DNA from: Bradyrhizobium murdochi
GTDB lineage: Bacteria; Pseudomonadota; Alphaproteobacteria; Rhizobiales; Xanthobacteraceae
Direction of reading: 5' to 3'
DNA length: 64,000 nt
Assembly: GCF_000472965.1 (NCBI RefSeq)
Contig: NZ_AXAU01000005.1
Coordinates: 62,001 to 126,000, forward strand
Numbering within the stretch: position 1 is the stretch's first letter; every line of letters begins with the position of its first letter. Positions 45,173 to 53,603 of the stretch are shown here, in pieces. The notes below the pieces were generated by a model, which made no database searches, was not told where the DNA came from, and saw only the letters and a program-made list of their open reading frames with translations. Both the position numbers and the translations under genes were made by a program.

Positions 45173-45817
45173 ATGCAGAACGAGCCGCAGGTCAGCGAGG
45201 GCAGGGCGGAAGGCGAGAGGGTTGCCTCGCGCCGTACCTTGACGCGCGATGCGGCCGTCGCCTCGATCTGCGGCTTCGTCGTGGTGTTGATGGTCGGCGC
45301 GTCCTATGCCGCCGTGCCGTTCTACAACTGGTTCTGCCGCGCCACCGGCTTCAACGGCACCACCCAGGTTGCGACCTCGGCACCGTCTGACGCGCCGCTG
45401 GAGCGCAAGATCGCGGTGCGGTTCGACGCCAATGTCGGTCCCGGACTGCCCTGGAAGTTCGTGCCCGAGCAGAACGAGATCGAAGTCCGCATCGGCGAGG
45501 TCGTCACCGTCTTCTATACCGTGACCAACCAGGCCGCGCGTGCCACCGCCGGCGTTGCCGCCTACAACGTCGCGCCGCTCACCGTCGGCGCCTATTTCCA
45601 GAAGATCAACTGCTTCTGCTTCACCGAACAGACCATGGGCCCCGGCGAGAAGCGCGAGATGCCCGTGGTGTTCTATGTCGATCCGGCGCTGGCGAAAGAC
45701 AGCGAGAACGATGGACTGAAGACGATTACGCTATCCTACACCTTCTACCCCGTGCGCGAACCGGCGCCGAAGCCGCTTGCGGCCGGCGAAACCGATAAGC
45801 GCAAGGGAAACCTCTAA
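45173..45817 (+). CDS. ctaG: Cytochrome c oxidase assembly protein CtaG (Cox11 type)
   Basis: A 214-residue copper chaperone that inserts CuB into subunit I. One N-terminal membrane helix ([19 protein letters not shown]) is followed by [15 protein letters not shown] and the copper-binding [13 protein letters not shown] motif of the periplasmic immunoglobulin-like domain. ATG 45173 was chosen; a GTG nine bases earlier is also possible. It follows the CoxF-like gene by 13 bases and precedes coxC by 96. Confidence 0.95.
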   Translation: MQNEPQVSEGRAEGERVASRRTLTRDAAVASICGFVVVLMVGASYAAVPFYNWFCRATGFNGTTQVATSAPSDAPLERKIAVRFDANVGPGLPWKFVPEQNEIEVRIGEVVTVFYTVTNQAARATAGVAAYNVAPLTVGAYFQKINCFCFTEQTMGPGEKREMPVVFYVDPALAKDSENDGLKTITLSYTFYPVREPAPKPLAAGETDKRKGNL

Positions 45818-45872
45818 CCTCGGAATTCCGTATCTGATCGGGATTTCGCGTTTTTGATTGTTGAGACGAATA

Positions 45873-45893
45873 TGTGCCGAAGGGAACGGCACA
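45873..45893 (+). promoter_or_regulatory. Stem-loop upstream of coxC
   Basis: TGTGCCG-AAGGGAA-CGGCACA is a perfect seven-base stem with a seven-base loop, about 20 bases before the coxC start and just ahead of the GGAGAG ribosome site. It is the third hairpin found in front of a structural cox gene in this operon. Confidence 0.5.
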
Positions 45894-45913
45894 CCTAACG
45901 GAGAGAGACCGCA

Positions 45914-46804
45914 ATGGCTACGGCGCACGCGAAGCACCACGACTACCACCTCGTCGATCCGAGCCCGTGGCCGGTCGTCGGCTCGATCTCGGCCTTCATC
46001 ATGGCCGTGGGCGCGATCGCCTGGATGCATCACATGTTCGCCGCCGCCCCGATCATCTTCGGTGTCGGGACCATCGGCGTGCTCTACACCATGGCGAGCT
46101 GGTGGGGCGACGTGATCCGCGAAGCCCAGTACAAGGGCGACCACACCCGCGTGGTGCAGATCAGCCACCGCTACGGCATGATCCTGTTCATCGCCTCCGA
46201 GGTGATGTTCTTTGTCGCCTGGTTCTGGGCGTTCTTTAATTCCGCGCTGTTCCCTGCGGATGCGGTCCACGCCACCCGCGACGCGGTGTTCGGTTGCGGT
46301 CCGGGAACGGCTGCCGGTGCCTGCCCGGTGCCGGGTACCTGGCCGCCGAAGGGCATCGAGACCTTCGATCCCTGGCACCTGCCGCTGCTCAACACGCTGT
46401 TGCTGCTGACCTCGGGCACCACGGTGACCTGGGCGCACCACGCGCTGCTCGAGAACGATCGCCAGGGCCTGAAATACGGCCTGATCCTCACCGTCGTGCT
46501 CGGCGCCTGTTTCACCGCCGTGCAGGCCTACGAATATGCCCACGCCACATTTTCGTTCTCGGGCAACGTCTACGGCGCGACCTTCTTCATGGCCACCGGC
46601 TTCCATGGCTTCCACGTGCTGGTCGGCACTGTGTTCCTGTTGGTCTGCCTGTTCCGCGCCTATGCCGGCCACTTCACGCCGAAGCAGCACCTCGGTTTCG
46701 AATTCGCAGCCTGGTACTGGCACTTCGTCGACGTGGTGTGGCTGTTCCTGTTTGTCACCATCTACGTCTGGTTCCGCGGCCCGGGACCGGCAGCCGGCCA
46801 CTGA
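45914..46804 (+). CDS. coxC: Cytochrome c oxidase subunit III
   Basis: A 296-residue, seven-helix subunit III that stabilises the aa3 oxidase and binds lipids near the D-channel. Conserved segments include [36 protein letters not shown] (split by the helix turn), [19 protein letters not shown] and the C-terminal [15 protein letters not shown]. The N-terminal region carries an extra loop ([14 protein letters not shown]) between helices. GGAGAGAG precedes the ATG. A terminator lies 20 bases after the stop, ending the cox operon. Confidence 0.97.
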   Translation: MATAHAKHHDYHLVDPSPWPVVGSISAFIMAVGAIAWMHHMFAAAPIIFGVGTIGVLYTMASWWGDVIREAQYKGDHTRVVQISHRYGMILFIASEVMFFVAWFWAFFNSALFPADAVHATRDAVFGCGPGTAAGACPVPGTWPPKGIETFDPWHLPLLNTLLLLTSGTTVTWAHHALLENDRQGLKYGLILTVVLGACFTAVQAYEYAHATFSFSGNVYGATFFMATGFHGFHVLVGTVFLLVCLFRAYAGHFTPKQHLGFEFAAWYWHFVDVVWLFLFVTIYVWFRGPGPAAGH

Positions 46805-46823
46805 TGCAGGCTTGACGTGCTAC

Positions 46824-46850
46824 AAGGGGCGGTCGGAAGGACCGCCCCTT
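46824..46850 (+). terminator. Rho-independent terminator of the cox operon
   Basis: A perfect 11-base stem (AAGGGGCGGTC / GACCGCCCCTT) with a five-base loop is followed by TCTCTTG, 20 bases after the coxC stop. It most likely ends the coxB-coxC transcript before DUF983. Confidence 0.8.
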
Positions 46851-46858
46851 TCTCTTGC

Positions 46859-47103
46859 CCTTCTCCCATCGAAGTCGGATTTATCCGACTTCGACAAATT
46901 GAAATGCCTAACTCGGGTAAACTCGAGTTAGGTTGGGAGAAGGTGCCCATAGGCGGCCTGCGGCCGCCGTTCTTCAGAACGCCGATGCTTTGCATCGGCT
47001 GCGGCGGAAGCGAAGGCGGATGAGGGGTCTGTCTCCGCGGAGAGAACCCCTCACCCGTCGCCTCACTTCGTGAGGCGCCACCCTCTCCCACAAGGGGAGA
47101 GGG
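46859..47103. repeat. Palindromic repeat element of the 'ctctcccc/ggggagag' family with eight consecutive hairpins (copy 4)
   Basis: The 245-base element is built from a nine-base outer stem (46859-46867 with 46935-46943) enclosing two hairpins, then six more: GGCGGCC-TGC-GGCCGCC, GTTCT-TC-AGAAC, GCCGATGC-TTT-GCATCGGC, TCTCC-GC-GGAGA, GCCTCAC-TTC-GTGAGGC and a final CCCTCTCC / GGAGAGGG pair. It fills the gap between coxC and DUF983. Confidence 0.85.
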
Positions 47104-47115
47104 AAGGAAAAGTCG

Positions 47116-47502
47116 ATGGCTGACACTTCACCCACACTCACCCAGAGCGCGCTCCGCGGCCTCGCCTGTCGCTGCCCGCGTTGCGGCAAGGGCAAGCTCT
47201 ATGCGGGCTTCCTCGACCTGCGCCCGAATTGCGAAGCTTGCGGGCTCGACTACGCCTTCATCGATTCCGGCGACGGCCCTGCGATCTTCATCATCATGCT
47301 GGCGGGCGCCATCGTGGTCACCGCCGCCCTGATCGTCGAAGTCAAATATCAGCCGCCGTTCTGGCTGCATGCGGTGTTCTGGCTGCCACTGATCGCAGCG
47401 ACCACGCTTCTGCCGTTACGCTCGATGAAGTCGCTGCTGATCGCGCTGCAATTCCATCACAAGGCGGCGCCCGGCCGGCTGATCGACCGCGAGCCGAAAT
47501 GA
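47116..47502 (+). CDS. DUF983 domain-containing membrane protein
   Basis: A 128-residue protein with an N-terminal zinc-ribbon (CRCPRCGKG and CEACGLDY, four cysteines) and two membrane helices (about 58-76 and 84-102). DUF983 genes lie next to cytochrome oxidase genes throughout the alphaproteobacteria, which suggests a part in oxidase biogenesis, but the function is not established. GGAAGG lies ten bases upstream of the ATG. Its stop overlaps the SURF1 start by four bases. Confidence 0.88.
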   Translation: MADTSPTLTQSALRGLACRCPRCGKGKLYAGFLDLRPNCEACGLDYAFIDSGDGPAIFIIMLAGAIVVTAALIVEVKYQPPFWLHAVFWLPLIAATTLLPLRSMKSLLIALQFHHKAAPGRLIDREPK

Positions 47503-48263
47503 CCGGCCTTTCGTCACGGCGGCGGCCGGTCGCCGGCTTTGCCGTCTTCACGCTGATCATGGTGGCGGTCTTCGCTGGCCTTGGCGTCTGGCAATTGCAG
47601 CGCCGGGCCGAGAAGCACGCGCTGATCGCCAGGTTGAACGAGCGGCTCACGGCCACGCCCGAGGCCCTGCCGGCGCAAACGCAATGGCATACGCTGACGC
47701 CGGCCAAGGACGAGTTCCGCCGCGTCAGCTTCACCGCGGTCTATGCGCGGCTGCCGGACGCGATGGTCTATAGCGCGGGCTCCGCGGTCCGCGCCGATGT
47801 CTCCGGTCCCGGCACCTGGGCCTTTCTGCCAGCACAACTCGCCGACGGCAGCACCATCGTGGTTAATGCCGGTTTTGTGCAAAACACGATGCAGGACCGC
47901 GGCCAGCAGGATCGCGCCATCAGTCGGTTGATCACCGGACAGCCCGCGACGCTCACCGGCTATATCCGTTTTCCCGAGGGCGCCGGCACGCTGACGCCGC
48001 CGGAGAGCGTGGCAAAACGACTTTGGTTCACCCGCGATCATCGCGCGATGGCGCGCGCGCTCGGCTGGGGCGAGGGCGGCAAGGCCGTCGCGCCGTTCTA
48101 TGTCGATCTGGAACAACCGGTGCCCGAAAGCGGCATTCCAAAGCCCGGGCCGCTCTCCGTGCACCTCAAGGACGATCACTTGCAATACGCCATCACCTGG
48201 TTCACGCTCGCCTTTGCAGTCGTCGTCGCGTTCGGTGTGTGGTGGCGCGCGCAACGAGCGTGA
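47499..48263 (+). CDS. SURF1 family cytochrome oxidase biogenesis protein
   Basis: A 254-residue SURF1/Shy1-like protein, which helps insert heme a into subunit I. It has one helix at each end (VAGFAVFTLIMVAVFAGLGVW, about 10-30, and the C-terminal AITWFTLAFAVVVAFGVWW), with the conserved LGVWQLQRRAEK after the first and NAGFVQ, FPEGAGTLTPPE and QYAITWF in the middle part. It is translationally coupled to DUF983 (ATGA) and belongs to the cox cluster. An unrelated gene follows 90 bases later. Confidence 0.95.
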   Translation: MTGLSSRRRPVAGFAVFTLIMVAVFAGLGVWQLQRRAEKHALIARLNERLTATPEALPAQTQWHTLTPAKDEFRRVSFTAVYARLPDAMVYSAGSAVRADVSGPGTWAFLPAQLADGSTIVVNAGFVQNTMQDRGQQDRAISRLITGQPATLTGYIRFPEGAGTLTPPESVAKRLWFTRDHRAMARALGWGEGGKAVAPFYVDLEQPVPESGIPKPGPLSVHLKDDHLQYAITWFTLAFAVVVAFGVWWRAQRA

Positions 48264-48353
48264 GACCCCGTATTCGTCCGGACTATCCTAATGGAACCTT
48301 TGTTCCGCACAATCATTAGGTACCATGGTGAGTTCCGGAAGAAAGGCCGTTCA

Positions 48354-48815
48354 GTGTCCATTCACGACGATCGCCATACTCCGTCACCCGCGTCAGCACT
48401 CGGGACAAGGTATGGCAACGTGGATGGGATCGCTGAAATGGCTGATGATTTCGATCGGGTAGCATTGGTGGTCGACTGGCTGGACGCGTGCCGCAATCGC
48501 GACCTCGTGACATTGCTCGACCTCTATGCTGATGACGCGATGGCCGAATGCCGGTGCGGCGAGGCCAGGGTCAGTGAAGGCCGCGCCGGACTCGAATCCT
48601 ACTGGCGGCCGCGCCTCGATGCGATCGCGCCCACCGCATTCGGGCTGGAGGAAATCACGCCGACCACTGACGGCGTCGTGCTCGACTATCTGAGCCACGA
48701 AGGTGCGCCCGTCCGCATCGCATTCACCTTTTCGCGCGACGCCAAGATCCTGCGGACCACCTGCGCCCCCTCGGGCCAGGCGTTGTGCCGGGAAGTTGCC
48801 GCCATTGGCGACTGA
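48354..48815 (+). CDS. NTF2-like/SnoaL-fold protein
   Basis: A 153-residue protein with an NTF2-like core (VVDWLDACRNRDLVTLLDLYADDA, then GLESYWRPRLDAIAPTAFGLEEI and the closing IAFTFSRDAKI strand). The substrate is unknown. I use the GTG at 48354; the core would also be encoded from ATG 48438. Its stop is three bases from the end of the convergent histidine kinase gene. It begins a segment inserted between SURF1 and thrC. Confidence 0.75.
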   Translation: MSIHDDRHTPSPASALGTRYGNVDGIAEMADDFDRVALVVDWLDACRNRDLVTLLDLYADDAMAECRCGEARVSEGRAGLESYWRPRLDAIAPTAFGLEEITPTTDGVVLDYLSHEGAPVRIAFTFSRDAKILRTTCAPSGQALCREVAAIGD

Positions 48816-48818
48816 TCG

Positions 48819-50177
48819 TTAACTCCGTTCTGCGTGTTGCGAATGTGAGGCGGAATCGCCTGCTGGAAGCCGGCAACGAATGCAGGTGCGCCCTGCCTCG
48901 CGCAGCAGCTCAAGCGTCCCGCTCAGCGCCCGAACGCGCTCCAGCATTCCCGTCAGTCCCCGGCCGAACATCCGATCTGCCGGAAAGCCGATGCCATCGT
49001 CGGATACTTCCACGGTCACTTCGCGCTCGTTGATGCCTGCCGCGACATGCATCGATCTCGCTTTGGCGTGACGGAGCACATTTGTCACCGCCTCCTGGAT
49101 CACGCGATAGACCGTCTGCGACAGCAGGCCATCGACCTCGTTCAGATCAGCGTCGATCTGCGACGTCACTTTGAGATCAGGCGACTGCGCCTTCGCATTC
49201 CGCAGCAGCGTCTGGATGCTCTTCTCCAGGCCGAGCTCCTGAATGTAGAGCGGCCGCAGGCGGTCGAGGATGCGGCGGTTCGCCTGCTGCAAGGTTTCGA
49301 CCGACTGCAGAATGCCATCGGCCGCACTCCTCAACTCCGCGTTAGCGGACGGGATGGTTTCCAAGAGCGCCACCGTGTTGGCGCGGATCCCGAACAGCAG
49401 CGGTCCGAGCTCATCATGGAGCTCGCGCGCCATGTCCTGCCGCTCGTCATCCTGTAGCGACACGATCCGGCGCAGCAGGCTACGATTATCCTGGCTGAGG
49501 CGATTGAGGGTGCGGGCGAGTTCGTTGGCTTCCTGCGCGCTCCTGCGGATCTCGGGCGGACCGGCAGGGGAAATTAGCTGTTCGTAATTCCCCGTTCGCA
49601 TGCGGGTCAGGCCGTCACCCAGATTTTGCAGCGGCACCGATGCGGAGCGCACGGTGAAGTGGGCAATCGCCCCCGTCAGCAGCATCAGGACAGTTCCAGA
49701 GCAGGCGATCGCCAGAAATCCGATCCACTTTTCGTAAATGTCGGCGGACATGTCCGGCGCAAATACGATGTCGCCGACCTGCTTCCCCTCGACCATCACG
49801 GGGAAGGCTGTCCCGATTTCGGGGATGGCGAGGAGGTGGACGAACCACTCAGGCACCGTACCCAGGGGAGTCTGCACCTCGGGAGGGTAAACATCGAGAT
49901 CAGTCCCGAGGCGCCGAAACCGGATTGTCTCCGACGTTCCAAGCGATTGCACGAACGCATCGAGGGTTGCTTGCGGATTGGCCGAGGCTCGAAGCGCAGC
50001 GTTGAGCGCCGTCGCGACCGTTTTGGCCGAGCGAGTCCCTGGTTCGGCTTCCTCCACAAGTTGCGCAGAGGCAAAGATCTGGAGCGAAACGGCTCCAGCC
50101 AGCAGGGCGGCCACGAACATCAGGCCGAGCGGCAGCAACAACCGCGTTCTAAGAGAAAGCCTTTCCCAGATTTGCAC
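48819..50177 (-). CDS. Sensor histidine kinase, NarX/UhpB-type (HisKA_3)
   Basis: A 452-residue membrane sensor kinase. Helix one (LLLPLGLMFVAALLAGAVSL, about 13-32) and helix two (about 153-173) frame a periplasmic sensor domain of about 110 residues; a HAMP-like linker follows, then the HisKA_3 dimerisation helix with DMARELHDELG (H254) and an ATPase domain ending in ISDDGIGFPADR-like N and G boxes. It autophosphorylates on H254 and probably acts through the divergent LuxR-type regulator 74 bases away. No ligand is recognisable. Confidence 0.92.
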   Translation of the reverse strand: MQIWERLSLRTRLLLPLGLMFVAALLAGAVSLQIFASAQLVEEAEPGTRSAKTVATALNAALRASANPQATLDAFVQSLGTSETIRFRRLGTDLDVYPPEVQTPLGTVPEWFVHLLAIPEIGTAFPVMVEGKQVGDIVFAPDMSADIYEKWIGFLAIACSGTVLMLLTGAIAHFTVRSASVPLQNLGDGLTRMRTGNYEQLISPAGPPEIRRSAQEANELARTLNRLSQDNRSLLRRIVSLQDDERQDMARELHDELGPLLFGIRANTVALLETIPSANAELRSAADGILQSVETLQQANRRILDRLRPLYIQELGLEKSIQTLLRNAKAQSPDLKVTSQIDADLNEVDGLLSQTVYRVIQEAVTNVLRHAKARSMHVAAGINEREVTVEVSDDGIGFPADRMFGRGLTGMLERVRALSGTLELLREAGRTCIRCRLPAGDSASHSQHAERS

Positions 50178-50251
50178 TATTCTAGTTCCCGCAACCCAAG
50201 ATTTCTCTTTTCAAATACGGCCAACCGCTTATTTATCCCGGAAGGGGATGG

Positions 50252-50899
50252 ATGATGCAAAATTCCGCCAGATCGGCAACGAAGGTATTGATCGTCGACG
50301 ACCATCCGGTGGTCCTGTCCGGTTGCCGTTTGCTGTTCGCCTCGGACAATTCCGTCAAGATCGAGGAGGCCACCGACGCCAAGTCCGGCCACCGCGCCTA
50401 TGTTGCCAGGAAGCCCGACGTCACGGTTATCGATATCAAGCTTCCCGACGTTTCCGGGTTCGAGCTGATGCGGCGCATCCGCAAGGACGATCCGGGCGCC
50501 AGGATCATCATGTTTAGCATGAATGACGATCCGGCGTTCGTCGTTCGCGCCATCGAGCTAGGCGCGCAAGGCTATGTTTCTAAGGGCGACGATCCCCGGA
50601 TGCTGGTGAGGGCCGTCCGCAAGGTGGCCGCCGGCGAGAATTTCATCTCACCGCAACTGGCGGAGGCGGTGACGTTTTCAGGCGCGTCGATCAAGGCCAA
50701 TCCGGCATCGCTGATGACGGCGCGCGAGCTGGAAATCCTGCGGCTGTTGGGCCGTGGTGACAAGATCGTCGAGGTCGCCGACGCGCTGGAGATTTCTTAC
50801 AAAACGGTGGCCAACACCACCTCGCTGCTCAAGCAGAAGCTCGGCGCCAAGAACCATTCGGACTTGATCCGGATCGCGGTCGAGATGGGGCTCGGCTGA
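50252..50899 (+). CDS. LuxR/NarL-type response regulator
   Basis: A 215-residue regulator with a receiver domain (phosphoacceptor D61 in VIDIKLPDVSG; VDDHPV acidic pocket at 15-20; conserved GYVSKGDDP lysine) and a C-terminal LuxR helix-turn-helix (LMTARELEILRLLGRG, EISYKTVANTTSLLKQKLG). ATG 50252 and 50255 are both in frame. It is divergent from the histidine kinase across 74 bases, the standard arrangement of a cognate pair. Targets are not apparent; the small gene at 51178 and the molybdenum hydroxylase downstream are candidates. Confidence 0.93.
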   Translation: MMQNSARSATKVLIVDDHPVVLSGCRLLFASDNSVKIEEATDAKSGHRAYVARKPDVTVIDIKLPDVSGFELMRRIRKDDPGARIIMFSMNDDPAFVVRAIELGAQGYVSKGDDPRMLVRAVRKVAAGENFISPQLAEAVTFSGASIKANPASLMTARELEILRLLGRGDKIVEVADALEISYKTVANTTSLLKQKLGAKNHSDLIRIAVEMGLG

Positions 50900-50908
50900 A
50901 CGCCACTG

Positions 50909-51036
50909 GAGCGTTTTCCAGCGAAAGCCTGCCCCGGACTTGATCCGGGGTGGACACCGGTTCGCGTCAAGAAAACGCGTCAAAACAAGAATCCAGAGCC
51001 CGGTTCTGATTCAATCAGAACCGAAAAGGCTCTGGC
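50909..51036. repeat. Composite palindromic repeat 'gcgttttc...gaaaacgc' with 'cggttctgatt' dyad
   Basis: GCGTTTTC and GAAAACGC arms, CCCCGGACTTGATCCGGGG, and the 11-base perfect dyad CGGTTCTGATT-C-AATCAGAACCG within CCAGAGCC / GGCTCTGG occupy the region behind the response regulator. It resembles dispersed Rhizobiales repeats and could end its transcript. Confidence 0.75.
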
Positions 51037-51177
51037 ATCCGCGTGGGCTAAGCCGGCCGCGCCGCGTGGGCGCGACCCGTTCGCGCCGCTGCGACCAGCA
51101 AGAAGCGGATAGTCTGCCGCCAGTTGACGGGAAAAATAGGCAAAGTAACCTTGCGGAGCATTTGCAAGGAGAGCTGG

Positions 51178-51390
51178 ATGAACAGCCCCGATGTCGCAGA
51201 AGCCGCCTTTGCCCGGGCCTGGAGCGTCTACCTGCTGATCCACAGCGGTATCGACGAGAACGACGTGCGGCGTGCCAGTCTTCAACGCTTTATCCAACAG
51301 CGCTGTAGTGCGGGCGAGACCGACACGGAACTACTGGCGGTCGAGGGGCTCAAATATCTCAAGAGCCTGGAAGGACCCCAGGAGGACTAA
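51178..51390 (+). CDS. Small conserved-looking hypothetical protein
   Basis: A 70-residue cytoplasmic protein (starts MNSPDVAEAAFARAWSVYLL) with no signal or membrane segment and two predicted helices (AFARAWSVYLLIHSGIDEN, and about 55-65). AAGGAGAG lies eight bases upstream of the ATG. It is the only gene between the response regulator and the molybdenum hydroxylase. The frame stays open for 50 more codons past its TAA. I do not recognise a family. Confidence 0.65.
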   Translation: MNSPDVAEAAFARAWSVYLLIHSGIDENDVRRASLQRFIQQRCSAGETDTELLAVEGLKYLKSLEGPQED

Positions 51391-51989
51391 CTCACCGCCG
51401 CTTTGCCCGGCGGCTCATCCACGCTAGATCGGGAAAAACTGGAACAATCGATTCTCTCGCGCGTTGCCTGCATCATTGGATGGCTTACCCGGATGGCGGC
51501 CGAAACCAGTATGAAAACCATGAAGGTCTGCACAAGCAATTAAGACAGACCCTTCCAAGAGAGAGGGCCGCAGGTTCACCTGCGGCCTTCTTTGTTAGTC
51601 CGGCAACAAGCATCAGCGCCGGTAACGCAGCGCCTCAAGCGCAGACCGTGAAACTCCGAACTGCGCCCGCCCTGGTGAAGCTTCTTTCGCGCGCCACTGC
51701 AAGGAACGCGGTGAGATCGCTGATGTTTTGCTGCGCCATTCATGAATCCATTTCATAGGTCCAAGTTAATCCTACGATCTAATAGGACGCGCCTGCAGCC
51801 GCTAGATGTTGGGCCTGGCGTCGCTCGCACTGGTCGTCGCGCGCTCTATCAAACGTGAACGCTGGCCAGGAACAGCCGAAACGCGGCGCAGTTACAGGAG
51901 GGCAGCCGGATATTTCACGCGGGGCATCGGCAAAGACCGCGCCCTCTCTCGAACGTGATCCGGGTGAAAAGCACAAACGGGAACACGAC
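51391..51989. other. Intergenic region with an open frame extension and a terminator
   Basis: This 599-base stretch has no named gene. From 51391 to 51543 the frame of the preceding small protein continues after its stop and ends in TAA, just ahead of the terminator at 51566. From about 51600 to 51989 there is the promoter and leader of the molybdenum hydroxylase genes, with no clear operator seen. Confidence 0.55.
51566..51593 (+). terminator. Rho-independent terminator
   Basis: GGCCGCAGG-TTCA-CCTGCGGCC is a perfect nine-base stem followed by TTCTTT. It lies 176 bases after the small protein gene, and ends its transcript or that of an unannotated small RNA. Confidence 0.8.
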
Positions 51990-52640
51990 ATGAAAAGTCG
52001 GAGCGACTTCGAATTATCGCGGCGTAAACTGTTGGCGGGAAGCGCTGCATCAATAGCGCTGACGGCCGCGCCATCCATCGTCAGTGCCCAGGTGCCTGCC
52101 GTGGAGGCTGCCGTCGCTGATGTCTCTGCCGTATGGAAAGTCTCCTTCACCGTGAACGGAGCGGCGCGCGGCCTCACGCTTGACCCGAGAACCACGCTGC
52201 TCGACGCGCTGCGCGAGCACCTGCATCTCACCGGCACCAAGAAGGGCTGCGATCACGGCCAGTGCGGCGCCTGCACCGTGATTGTTGGCGGAAGGCGGAT
52301 CAATTCCTGCATGACGCTCGCCGTGATGCACGAGGGCGAGCGCATCACGACGGTCGAGGGGCTCGGCACGCCCGAGAACATGCACCCGATGCAGGCCGCG
52401 TTCGTCAAGGATGACGGTTACCAATGCGGCTATTGCACGCCGGGACAAATTTGTTCGGCCGTCGCTGTGCTCGATGAGATCAAGGCCGGCATCCCGAGCC
52501 ACGTCAGTGCCGACCTGAACGCGCCGCCGCAACTCAGCAATTCCGAGCTCCGCGAGCGCATGAGCGGCAACATCTGCCGTTGCGGCGCCTATTCCAACAT
52601 CGCCGAGGCAATATCGGAAGTCGCCGGGAGGCCTGCATGA
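51990..52640 (+). CDS. Tat-exported 2Fe-2S subunit of a xanthine dehydrogenase-family molybdoenzyme (PaoA/YagT type)
   Basis: A 216-residue subunit that passes electrons between molybdenum and FAD subunits. The twin-arginine leader is [20 protein letters not shown] (about 10-29). The plant-type cluster is bound by C87, C92, C95 and C107, the second by C146, C149, C196 and C198. It resembles PaoA of the periplasmic aldehyde oxidase PaoABC. ATG 51990 gives the leader. The ATG of the FAD subunit overlaps its stop (ATGA). Confidence 0.93.
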   Translation: MKSRSDFELSRRKLLAGSAASIALTAAPSIVSAQVPAVEAAVADVSAVWKVSFTVNGAARGLTLDPRTTLLDALREHLHLTGTKKGCDHGQCGACTVIVGGRRINSCMTLAVMHEGERITTVEGLGTPENMHPMQAAFVKDDGYQCGYCTPGQICSAVAVLDEIKAGIPSHVSADLNAPPQLSNSELRERMSGNICRCGAYSNIAEAISEVAGRPA

Positions 52641-53587
52641 GATCATTCACCTACGAACGCGCCCGCACGCCGGCTGAGGCTGCCGCTTCCGCGATGCGCA
52701 AGCCGGATGCCAAATTCATCGCCGGTGGCACCAATCTCCTGGACCTGATGAAGCTCGAGATCGAGACGCCAGCCCATCTGATCGACGTCAACGGCCTTGC
52801 ACTCGACAAGATCGAGCCGACGCAAGAGGGCGGACTACGCATCGGCGCGCTGGTGCGCAACACCGATCTCGCCGCGGACACGCGCGTGCGGCGCGACTAC
52901 GGTGTATTGTCGCGCGCGCTGCTTGCGGGCGCCTCGGGGCAATTGCGCAACATGGCGACCACGGCAGGCAATCTGCTGCAGCGAACGCGCTGTCCTTACT
53001 TCTATGACACCAACCAGTCCTGCAACAAACGGAAGCCCGGCAGCGGCTGTGCGGCGATCGGCGGCTTCAGCCGCCAGCATGCCGTCGTCGGCGCAAGCGA
53101 AGCCTGCATCGCGACCCATCCGAGCGACATGGCGGTGGCGATGCGCGCGCTCGATGCCACCGTCGAAACCGTACGGCCCGACGGCCCGACGCGAACGATC
53201 CCGATTGCCGAATTTTACCGTCTGCCCGGCGATACGCCGCATATCGAGACGACGTTGATGCCGGGCGAGTTGATCACGGCGGTGACGTTGCCAAAACCCG
53301 TCGGCGGCAAACAGATCTACCGCAAGGTGCGCGACCGCGCCTCCTACGCCTTCGCGCTGGTCTCGGTGGCTGCGATCGTGCAGCGCGACGGAACGGGGCG
53401 TGTCGCGCTCGGCGGCGTCGCGCACAAGCCATGGCGTGTCGAGGCGGCCGAGGCCCAGATGCCGAATGGCGCCAAGGCGGTCGCCGAACGGTTGTTCGCC
53501 GACGCAAGGCCGACGCGGCAGAATGCATTCAAGCTGGCGCTGGCCGAACGCACGTTGGGCGCCGTGCTGGCTGAAGCGAAAGGCTGA
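52637..53587 (+). CDS. FAD-binding subunit of a xanthine dehydrogenase-family molybdoenzyme (PaoB/YagS type)
   Basis: A 316-residue subunit with the flavin-binding fold ([19 protein letters not shown] near the N-terminus, then the CO-dehydrogenase flavoprotein C-terminal domain). Four cysteines, C119, C129, C138 and C157, occur in the RTRCPYF to EACIATHP region; the same insertion binds a 4Fe-4S cluster in E. coli PaoB. This cluster is uncommon in cytoplasmic members of the family. It overlaps the 2Fe-2S gene by four bases; the molybdenum subunit follows 16 bases later. Confidence 0.93.
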   Translation: MRSFTYERARTPAEAAASAMRKPDAKFIAGGTNLLDLMKLEIETPAHLIDVNGLALDKIEPTQEGGLRIGALVRNTDLAADTRVRRDYGVLSRALLAGASGQLRNMATTAGNLLQRTRCPYFYDTNQSCNKRKPGSGCAAIGGFSRQHAVVGASEACIATHPSDMAVAMRALDATVETVRPDGPTRTIPIAEFYRLPGDTPHIETTLMPGELITAVTLPKPVGGKQIYRKVRDRASYAFALVSVAAIVQRDGTGRVALGGVAHKPWRVEAAEAQMPNGAKAVAERLFADARPTRQNAFKLALAERTLGAVLAEAKG

Positions 53588-53603
53588 TCCGAAAGGTTGA
53601 TCC

